NCBI GenBank assembly: GCA_003105245.1
Contig: PQAI01000215.1
Coordinates: forward strand, 1 to 6,459
Direction: 5' to 3'
Source of the DNA: Betaproteobacteria bacterium
GTDB taxonomy: Bacteria; Pseudomonadota; Gammaproteobacteria; Burkholderiales; Usitatibacteraceae
Length of the DNA stretch: 6,459 bases
The notes beneath the pieces were generated by a model. That model had not been told where the DNA came from and did not search any database. It saw nothing but the letters and a program-made list of their open reading frames with translations. The position numbers and the translations under genes are program-made. Positions 1 through 4,744 of this stretch are shown one piece after another. Position 1 is the stretch's first letter. Every line of letters begins with the position of its first letter.

Positions 1-161
1 AGCGGCATCACCTGCCCGGGCGCGAACCCGAAGGCGACGAAGACGAGCCCGAGCGTGGGCACGATCATCGAGCCGCCGCCGATGCCCAGCAGCCCCGAGA
101 GGAACCCGACGACCGCCCCCAGGCCCGCGTAGGTGAGCCAGGTGAGCGCGTCACCCGGCAT
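1..161 (-). CDS. TauE/SafE-family sulfite exporter-like permease, N-terminal fragment
   Basis: Partial gene: only the first 53 codons are present and the rest lies beyond the left edge. The translation starts MPGDALTWLTYAGLGAVVGF and continues into a glycine-rich hydrophobic stretch with LSGLLGIGGGSMIVPTL at about residues 21-37. That G(x)GGG(S)-(x)-(V)P pattern in the first membrane helix is the hallmark of the TauE/SafE (DUF81) family of inner-membrane permeases, which are linked to export of sulfite, sulfoacetate or other small organic anions. The substrate here cannot be told. The ATG lies inside the 3' end of the EVE-domain gene, giving an 11-base overlap, so the two are probably translated from one transcript. 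No good Shine-Dalgarno is visible before the ATG, which fits translational coupling. Family assignment is fairly sure, substrate unknown. Confidence 0.8.
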   Translation of the reverse strand, partial: MPGDALTWLTYAGLGAVVGFLSGLLGIGGGSMIVPTLGLVFVAFGFAPGQVMP

Positions 162-621
162 CGCGCGCGAGCAGCTTGCCGATGGCCTTCCACTCCGACG
201 GCGTCACCGGCGTGACCGAGAGGCGGTTGCCGCGGCGCAGGATCACCATGTCGGCGAGCTCGGGCCGCTGCCGCAGCTCGTCGAGGGAAAGAAGGCGGGT
301 CTTCCGCACGAGCTTCACGTCGACCAGCATCCAGCGCGGGTTGGCGCGCGTGGCCTTGGGGTCGAAGTACGGGCTCTTCGGGTCGAACTGGGTCTCGTCG
401 GGATGGGGAGCGCTCGCGACCTCGGCGAGGCCCGCGATGCCGGGCACCTCGCAGCTCGAGTGGTAGAAGAGCACGCCGTCGCCCACGCGCGTGGCGTCGC
501 GCATGTAGTTGCGGGCCTGGTAGTTCCTCACGCCGAACCAGGGCGTGGTCTTCCCCGGCGCGCGGACGAGGTCGTCGATCGAGAACTCGTCGGGCTCCGA
601 CTTCATGAGCCAGTAGGACAT
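151..621 (-). CDS. EVE domain-containing protein (thymocyte nuclear protein 1-like)
   Basis: Complete 156-residue protein, the usual size of a stand-alone EVE protein. It opens with MSYWLMKSEPDEFSIDDL, the typical N-terminus of this family. Further EVE features are TPWFGVRNYQARNYMRD (about residues 26-42), GDGVLFYHSSCEVPGIAGLAEV (about 47-68, whose strands form part of the PUA-like barrel), a DPKSPYFDPKA segment, NPRWMLVDVKLV, and a C-terminal LRRGNRLSVTPVTPSEWKAI. EVE domains are PUA-related folds thought to bind modified bases in DNA or RNA; the role of the stand-alone bacterial version is not settled. The start at the first Met is supported by family similarity rather than by a ribosome binding site, since the short leader after the 6S RNA has no clear one. 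The gene follows ssrS by about 25 bases, the slot taken by ygfA in E. coli, and overlaps the TauE/SafE gene. Co-transcription with 6S RNA is inference. Confidence 0.92.
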   Translation of the reverse strand: MSYWLMKSEPDEFSIDDLVRAPGKTTPWFGVRNYQARNYMRDATRVGDGVLFYHSSCEVPGIAGLAEVASAPHPDETQFDPKSPYFDPKATRANPRWMLVDVKLVRKTRLLSLDELRQRPELADMVILRRGNRLSVTPVTPSEWKAIGKLLARDAG

Positions 622-646
622 TGGCGGAATGGGAATGGTGGGGCGA

Positions 647-823
647 TTTCCTGCGGTGTTCGTCCGGGCCGCACGCTCGAACCCACAGGTTCAAGGCGGT
701 TGCCCACCGGGTGCCGTAGGTACATCCGACATGGGACGCGCACAAAAGCACCGCTTTGGCGGGCATCCAGGCTTACAAGATTATCGGCTCGAAGATGTAA
801 GCCCGGACGAACACCGCAGGAAA
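647..823 (-). ncRNA. ssrS: 6S RNA (ssrS), global regulator of RNA polymerase
   Basis: 6S RNA mimics an open promoter and traps the housekeeping RNA polymerase holoenzyme. The ends pair in a perfect 23-bp closing stem (647-669 with 801-823). Read on the minus strand, the 5' half contains GAGCCGATA and the 3' half CCTTGAACC...GGGTTC, both matching conserved blocks of E. coli 6S RNA around the central bubble. Minus-strand folding is favoured because two internal stems (676-683/688-695 and 701-708/758-765) each hold a position that is a G-U pair in the minus transcript but a C-A mismatch in the plus one. The length of about 177 nt and the position directly after zapA are both typical. By homology with E. 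coli U44, product-RNA synthesis would start opposite base 783 and give a pRNA beginning AUCGGCUCGAAG. The exact transcript ends are uncertain by several bases. No convincing sigma-70 promoter is seen just upstream, so processing from the zapA transcript is possible. Confidence 0.9.
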
Positions 824-857
824 CCGGCACGCCGGTCGAACGGCGCTTCGCGCGCCG
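824..857 (-). other. Two short hairpins between zapA and 6S RNA
   Basis: Directly after the zapA stop codon the sequence forms a perfect 6-bp GC stem with a 5-base loop (841-846 with 852-857). It is followed by a small ccgg-cgtg-ccgg hairpin (824-835) that abuts the 6S 5' end. No U-rich tail follows the first hairpin, so it is not a clear intrinsic terminator. It could be a weak terminator, a processing site or an mRNA end-protecting structure. In this GC-rich sequence chance stems are common. Confidence 0.35.
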
Positions 858-1193
858 CTAGAAGAGCTTGTCCTGGTCGGCGGCGAGCGCCGATTCCAGC
901 GTCTCCTGCATCGCGGCGATTCTACGCCGATAGTCGGGGGCGTCAACGGAGGCCGCGGCCTTGCCGGGCTTGTGCGCGAGGAACTCGTGCGCGATGTTGA
1001 GCGCGGCCATGATCGCGATGCGCTCGTTGCCGGTGACCTTCCCGGTGTCGCGCAGTTCCTTCATGCGGCGGTTGAGGTAGTCGACGGAGGCCTGCAGCTG
1101 CTTCTCCTCGCCCTCGGGGCAGGCCACGCGGTACTCGCGGCCCAGGATCTGGATGGAGAGCCCCTTGTCGCGGGCCTTCGCGTCTTCGCTCAC
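858..1193 (-). CDS. zapA: Cell division protein ZapA
   Basis: Complete 111-residue protein of normal ZapA length. The N-terminal half carries the ZapA signature: LSIQILGREYRVACPEGEE (about residues 12-30), then LQASVDYLNRRMKELRDTGKV and NERIAIMAALNIAHEFL (about 56-72). This globular head is followed by a helical tail (YRRRIAAMQETLESALAADQ) that would form the dimer or tetramer coiled coil. ZapA binds FtsZ in the cytoplasm and bundles protofilaments at the Z-ring. The start is a GTG whose bases overlap the TGA of the upstream coiled-coil gene (GTGA), so translation is probably coupled. The stop is a TAG at 858-860 and the 6S RNA gene follows within 35 bases. The neighbourhood (TIGR02449-type gene, zapA, 6S RNA) is the classic proteobacterial one. 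Confidence 0.95.
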   Translation of the reverse strand: MSEDAKARDKGLSIQILGREYRVACPEGEEKQLQASVDYLNRRMKELRDTGKVTGNERIAIMAALNIAHEFLAHKPGKAAASVDAPDYRRRIAAMQETLESALAADQDKLF

Positions 1194-1390
1194 GCCTCGG
1201 TCTCGGGAATCTGCTTGAGCAGCGCCTCGATGCGCGCCTTGGCGGCGGCGAGCTTCTCCGCGAGGCGCGCGTTCTCGTCGGTGCGCGCGGCGAGCTGCTG
1301 GCGCAACTCGCGTCCTTCCTCGCGCAGCTGCTTGAGTTGCGCGATCGCCTGCTCGACCTTCGCCTCGAGTGCGGAAAGCTCGGGATCCAT
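1190..1390 (-). CDS. Short coiled-coil protein, TIGR02449 / ZapB-like
   Basis: Complete 66-residue protein that is almost entirely one predicted coiled coil. Heptad-like leucines and alanines run through LSALEAKVEQAIAQLKQLRE, LRQQLAARTDENARLAEKL and AAAKARIEALLKQI, with no membrane segment or signal peptide. Size, composition and position just before zapA match the small TIGR02449-type proteins found upstream of zapA in many proteobacteria. They resemble ZapB in form, but a division role is inferred from context only. The stop codon overlaps the zapA GTG start. A possible promoter (TTGACG, 17-base spacer, TAGTCT) lies so close upstream that transcription would begin at about the ATG itself. 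There is no Shine-Dalgarno, so either the mRNA is leaderless or the true promoter lies further up. Confidence 0.85.
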   Translation of the reverse strand: MDPELSALEAKVEQAIAQLKQLREEGRELRQQLAARTDENARLAEKLAAAKARIEALLKQIPETEA

Positions 1391-1474
1391 CCGCGAAGAC
1401 TATTGGAAAAGCATATCCGCGTCAATGTGTAAGCGCTTATTTTGAAAGTGATTTCGAATGTAACTTTGGGTCCG
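1391..1474. promoter_or_regulatory. Divergent intergenic promoter region
   Basis: This stretch is clearly richer in A and T than anything else in the window, as expected for a promoter region between divergent transcripts. On the minus strand TTGACG (1420-1425) and TAGTCT (1397-1402) are 17 bases apart and could drive the coiled-coil gene/zapA operon. On the plus strand TTGAAA (1442-1447) and TAACTT (1461-1466) are suggestive for the btuB leader, but their 13-base spacing is too short for a normal sigma-70 pair. The perfect 8-base palindrome AAGCGCTT lies at 1431-1438. No known operator is recognised. Confidence 0.4.
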
Positions 1475-1490
1475 CCGAAAGCGCGGGAGT

Positions 1491-1648
1491 ATCATGGCGG
1501 CTGCTTTCGGGTGTCCGGGAAGCCGGTGAAAGGCCGGCGCTGCCCCCGCAACGGTAAGCCAGTGCGGACCTCCCACCAGCCACTGCGGCCCTCGCGCCGT
1601 GGGAAGGCGGAGGTCAAGTCTGGCGAGCCCGGAGACCGGCCCGTCGGC
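1491..1648 (+). promoter_or_regulatory. Cobalamin riboswitch (aptamer) in the btuB leader
   Basis: The conserved landmarks of the cobalamin riboswitch occur in the right order. They are GGTG near 1510-1513, GGGAA (1517-1521), a CCGGTGAAAGGCCGG hairpin (1523-1537), TGCCCCCGCAACGGTAAG (1541-1558), GCCACTGCGG (1579-1588), TGGGAAGGCGG (1600-1610) and a B12 box AGCCCGGAGACCGGCC (1626-1641) that fits the published consensus at every position. A possible P1 stem pairs 1496-1500 with 1641-1645, including one G-U. Adenosylcobalamin binding normally shuts down translation or transcription of the gene below, here btuB. The optional stem-loop between GGTG and GGGAA is very short. The exact 5' and 3' limits and the expression platform are not resolved, and the platform region is occupied by a long palindrome. 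Confidence 0.93.
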
Positions 1649-1655
1649 AACGGAA

Positions 1656-1707
1656 CCGCTTTGGTGTCAGGTTACTTTTCCGGAAAAGTAACCTGACACC
1701 AAAGCGG
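1656..1707. repeat. 52-bp perfect loopless palindrome (REP-like element or hairpin)
   Basis: Bases 1656-1681 are the exact reverse complement of 1682-1707, centred on TTTTCCGGAAAA. With one bulged G the pairing extends to 1654-1709. The arms (GGTGTCAGGTTACTTTTCC) are AT-richer than their surroundings. Transcribed from either strand, this gives a very stable hairpin. No U-run follows, so it is not a typical intrinsic terminator. It lies between the riboswitch B12 box and the btuB ribosome binding site. It resembles the dispersed palindromes mobilised by REP-associated (RAYT, Y1-type) transposases, but copy number cannot be seen in one window and no transposase is present here. Confidence 0.85.
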
Positions 1708-1751
1708 GTTATTGACCCCAGGGCCTGCGGGGACGCTGGCCTGCCCGGACC

Positions 1752-1757
1752 AAGGAA
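1752..1757 (+). promoter_or_regulatory. Ribosome binding site of btuB
   Basis: AAGGAA lies 5 bases before the ATG at 1763. It decides the start codon: the in-frame TTG at 1712 has no such site and would place 17 non-family residues ahead of the signal peptide. Riboswitch control at the level of translation would act by hiding this site. Confidence 0.75.
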
Positions 1758-1762
1758 TTTCC

Positions 1763-3619
1763 ATGAAGACCATGCCCCTCGCCGGCCTCGCCGCGGCGGT
1801 GGCTTTTGGCGCCCACGCCCAGCAGGCGCCCTCCCTCGTTTCCCCCGCACCCACGCTCGCCTTCCAGTCCCTCGACGCCATGGTGGTCACTGCCACGCGC
1901 ACGCCGCAGCGCGCCGGCGACGCCCTGCGCGACGTCGAGGTGATCACGCGCGAGGACATCGACCGCGCCGCGCCCGTTTCGCTCGCCGAGCTGCTGCAGC
2001 GCCAGGCCCTCGTGGAGTTTCGCGGCACCGGGGGGCCGGGACAGCCCGCCGGCCTCTTCCTGCGCGGCGCCAACGCCGGCCAGACGCTCGTGCTCGTCGA
2101 CGGGCTGCGCCTTAGCTCGGCCACCGTGGGCACGACCTCCATCGAGAACATCCCGCTCGACCTCGTCGAGCGCATCGAGGTCGTGAAGGGGCCGCTCTCC
2201 AGCCTCTACGGCCCGGACGCGATCGGCGGCGTGGTGCAGATCTTCACCCGCGCCTCCGCCACGCCACGCCTCTTCGCGAGCGCGGCCTACGGCACCGATT
2301 CCGACGGCCGCCTCGCCACGGGATTCACCGCGATCGAGGGCAAGACCACCGTCTCGTTCTCCGCGGGCGGAAGGACCGTGGACGCGCCGAGCGCCACCAA
2401 CGAGCGCGCCTTCTGCCACGACCCCGACCGCGACCCCTACGACAACGCCTTCGCGAACCTGAAGGTCGTGGGCCGCCTCGCGCCCCAGGAGACGCTCGCG
2501 TTCACCGGCTTCGTGAGCCGCGGGCGCGCCCGCTTCGACGGCTGCCCCGACGCCCAGGGCAACTACGCCAACGACCGCAACGTGCAGACGCTCGCGGCCG
2601 CCAACATCGTCTCGGAGATGAACTACGAGACCTGGTGGAAGAGCCGCCTCACGCTGGGCCAGGGCCGCGACGAGCTCCAGATCGAGGGCGGCACGACGGC
2701 GCGCTTCGACACGCGCCAGGACCAGGCCTCCTGGGTGCACGAGTTCACCCTGCCCGCGGGCAAGGCGCTCGCCGGCTTCGAGATGCTGCGCCAGAAGGTC
2801 GTCTCCGACACCGCGTTCTCCGAGACCAGGCGGGACACGAACTCGGCCTGGGCGGCGCTTTCCGAGTCCTGGGGCTCCTACCGCTTCGAAGGCTCGATCC
2901 GCCGCGACGACGACGACCAGTTCGGCGCCCGCGACACCGGTGCGGCGAGCGCGGGCCTCGCCTGGCCGGGGGCGGGACTCTTCACCTTCACCGTCGGCCG
3001 CGGCTTCCGCGCGCCGACCTTCTTCGACCTCTACGCGCCGCCCTCCGACTTCTACGTGCCGAACCCGCTGCTTCGCCCCGAGGAGAGCCTGGGGCGCGAG
3101 ATCGGATGGCGCAGCGAATCGCTTCGCGGCTGGCAGCTTCGCCTCACCGCCTTCGACAACCGCATCGAGGACCTCATCACCTACGTCTATCCCACGATGG
3201 AGAACGTGCGGCGCGCGCGCATCCGCGGCCTCGAGGCCTCCGTCGAGGGCCGGGCCTGGGGCGTGAACTGGCGCGGCTCCTACGCCTCGCAGGACCCGAA
3301 GGACGAGGAGACGGGATTCCAGCTCCAGGGGCGCGCGAAGCGCTTCGGCCGCCTGCAGGCGTCGTGGGGTTCGGGCGACTGGTCCGTCTCCGGCGGCGTC
3401 ACCGCCTCGAGCGAGCGCTTCGACTCCGCCAACGAGTCGCCGGCCACGCGCCTGCCGGGCTACGCGATCGCGGACGCCACGGTGCGCTACGCCGTGAGCA
3501 AGGGCTGGAGCCTGGAGCTCACGGGCTCGAACCTCTTCGACAAGCGCTACGAGCACGCCGTGGGCTACGACGCCCCGCGGCGGGCCATCCTGCTCAGCCT
3601 GCGCTTCGAGGCGACCTGA
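1763..3619 (+). CDS. btuB: TonB-dependent outer-membrane vitamin B12 receptor BtuB
   Basis: Complete 618-residue protein, close to the 614 of E. coli BtuB. It imports cobalamin across the outer membrane using energy from TonB. A signal peptide (MKTMPLAGLAAAVAFGAHA, residues 1-19) ends in an AxA cleavage site. The TonB box DAMVVTA is at 38-44, where E. coli has DTLVVTA. The plug follows, with VITREDIDR, LFLRGANAGQTLVLVDGLRL, ERIEVVKGPLSSLYGPDAIGG and VVQIFTR. The barrel contains RRDDDDQFGARDTG, GRGFRAPTFFDLY, NPLLRPEESLGREIGW and, near the C-terminus, NLFDKRYEHAVGYDAPRR (from residue 590), all BtuB-like. C218 and C261 sit in acidic, probably extracellular or periplasmic-gate loops (CHDPDRDPYDN and CPDAQGNYANDRN) and could form a disulfide. 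The protein ends LRFEAT, with its last aromatic residue four from the end rather than terminal. The cobalamin riboswitch upstream strongly supports B12 as substrate over iron siderophores. Confidence 0.95.
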   Translation: MKTMPLAGLAAAVAFGAHAQQAPSLVSPAPTLAFQSLDAMVVTATRTPQRAGDALRDVEVITREDIDRAAPVSLAELLQRQALVEFRGTGGPGQPAGLFLRGANAGQTLVLVDGLRLSSATVGTTSIENIPLDLVERIEVVKGPLSSLYGPDAIGGVVQIFTRASATPRLFASAAYGTDSDGRLATGFTAIEGKTTVSFSAGGRTVDAPSATNERAFCHDPDRDPYDNAFANLKVVGRLAPQETLAFTGFVSRGRARFDGCPDAQGNYANDRNVQTLAAANIVSEMNYETWWKSRLTLGQGRDELQIEGGTTARFDTRQDQASWVHEFTLPAGKALAGFEMLRQKVVSDTAFSETRRDTNSAWAALSESWGSYRFEGSIRRDDDDQFGARDTGAASAGLAWPGAGLFTFTVGRGFRAPTFFDLYAPPSDFYVPNPLLRPEESLGREIGWRSESLRGWQLRLTAFDNRIEDLITYVYPTMENVRRARIRGLEASVEGRAWGVNWRGSYASQDPKDEETGFQLQGRAKRFGRLQASWGSGDWSVSGGVTASSERFDSANESPATRLPGYAIADATVRYAVSKGWSLELTGSNLFDKRYEHAVGYDAPRRAILLSLRFEAT

Positions 3620-3667
3620 AGCAGGCCGCCCTCCCCCTCCCCGCGGGCGTTTGCTAATCTGGCGGGC

Positions 3668-4744
3668 ATGGTTCCGGATCCCATCGGCGTCGACTCCCTG
3701 CGGCGGGTGCTGGTGGTGAAGCTGCGCCACCACGGCGACGTCCTGCTCTCCTCGCCCGTCTTCCGCGTGCTGGCCGCGCGCGCGCCGCAGGCGGAGATCG
3801 ACGCGCTGGTCTACGCCGACACGCGCGACATGCTCGCCGGGCACCCCTCGGTCGCGCGCATCCACACCATAGACCGCGAGTGGAAGCGCCAGGGCCTTCT
3901 CACGCAGCTGCGGCGCGAGTCGGCGCTGCTGTCCGGGCTGCGGGAGCGGCGCTACCAGCTCATCGTGCACCTCACGGAGCACTGGCGCGGCGCCTGGCTC
4001 GCGCAGCTGCTGCGCCCGCGCTGGTCCGTGGCGCCGGCGCGCGACAACGGCTTCTGGAAGGCCGCCTTCTCCCATTGCTACGCGTCGCCGCGCGCGACGC
4101 CGCGGCACACCGTCGAATCGAACCTCGACGCGCTGCGGCGCGTGGGGATCTACCCGACGGAGGACGAGAAGCGCCTGGTCATGGTGCCCGGCCCCGAGGC
4201 CGAGGCGAAGGTGGACGCCCTACTCGCGCAGCACGGCGTCGCGGCCAAGGGGTTCCTGCACGTGCACCCCACCTCGCGCTGGCTCTTCAAGGCGTGGACG
4301 GACGAGCGGAACGCCGAGCTCCTGCAGCGCCTGGCGAAGGACGGCCACCGCCTCGTCCTCACCGGCGCGCCCAACGCGCGCGAGCAGGCAATCGTGAAGC
4401 GCATCCTGGAGCGCGCGCAGGCTCCCGTGGTCGACCTATCCGGGCAGCTCACGCTGCGCGAGATGGCGGCGCTGGCCGCCCGCGCCCGCCTCTTCTTCGG
4501 CGTCGATTCCGCGCCCATGCACATCGCCGCCGCCATGGGCACGCCCGTGGTGGTCCTCTTCGGGCCCAGCGGCGAGCGGCAGTGGGGACCGTGGCGGGTG
4601 GCGCACCGCGTCGTGGAAAGCGGGCACTCCTGCCGGCCGTGCGGCAACGACGGCTGCGGCGGCAGCAAGGTGAGCGAGTGCCTGACGGAGCTGCCCGTGG
4701 ACCGGGTGCACTCCGCCATCAACGAGCTCCTCGCGCGGCCGTGA
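3668..4744 (+). CDS. waaQ: LPS heptosyltransferase III-type enzyme (WaaQ/RfaQ), GT9
   Basis: Complete 358-residue glycosyltransferase of family 9. It is expected to add a heptose from ADP-heptose to the LPS inner core at the cytoplasmic face of the inner membrane. The N-terminal motif VLVVKLRHHGDVLLSSPV (residues 14-31) is diagnostic for the WaaQ branch, and D24 matches the catalytic aspartate of WaaC-type enzymes. The donor-binding motif GVDSAPMHIAAAMGTPVVVLFGPSG is at 278-302. The tail has four cysteines (C322, C325, C330, C338) in CRPCGNDGCGGSKVSECL, a pattern usual for this branch. No Shine-Dalgarno stands out before the ATG. The gene starts 48 bases after btuB with no clear terminator between, and its TGA overlaps the GTG start of the next gene. 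The symbol follows the putative heptosyltransferase III subfamily; the exact acceptor is not proven. Confidence 0.88.
   Translation: MVPDPIGVDSLRRVLVVKLRHHGDVLLSSPVFRVLAARAPQAEIDALVYADTRDMLAGHPSVARIHTIDREWKRQGLLTQLRRESALLSGLRERRYQLIVHLTEHWRGAWLAQLLRPRWSVAPARDNGFWKAAFSHCYASPRATPRHTVESNLDALRRVGIYPTEDEKRLVMVPGPEAEAKVDALLAQHGVAAKGFLHVHPTSRWLFKAWTDERNAELLQRLAKDGHRLVLTGAPNAREQAIVKRILERAQAPVVDLSGQLTLREMAALAARARLFFGVDSAPMHIAAAMGTPVVVLFGPSGERQWGPWRVAHRVVESGHSCRPCGNDGCGGSKVSECLTELPVDRVHSAINELLARP

Noticed and set aside
647..823. A 177-bp MITE or REP-type mobile element with 23-bp terminal inverted repeats.
   Set aside because: The inverted repeats are the closing stem of 6S RNA. Internal blocks match known 6S RNA, the position after zapA is the expected one, and no target-site duplication flanks the unit.
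133..861. A 242-residue plus-strand open frame over the EVE gene and the 6S RNA.
   Set aside because: It runs antisense to a clear EVE-domain gene and through a structured RNA gene, and its product has no recognisable domain.
1656..1707. The palindrome as an intrinsic transcription terminator.
   Set aside because: No run of U follows either arm on the plus strand; the next bases are GGTTATTG. Some regulatory role as a hairpin is not excluded.
1712..1762. An earlier TTG start for btuB.
   Set aside because: It would bury the signal peptide behind 17 unrelated residues and lacks a ribosome binding site, whereas AAGGAA precedes the ATG at 1763.
1709..4108. A 799-residue open frame on the minus strand across btuB and waaQ.
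   Set aside because: It is antisense to two convincing genes, its product is low-complexity Arg/Ala/Gly/Val sequence, and it has no recognisable domain. Such shadow frames are common in GC-rich DNA.
3880..4740. An N-terminal extension of the waaG-like protein reaching back inside waaQ.
   Set aside because: The upstream part is Ala/Arg-rich out-of-frame sequence of waaQ. Glycosyltransferase similarity starts only after the GTG at 4741, which overlaps the waaQ stop in the usual way.
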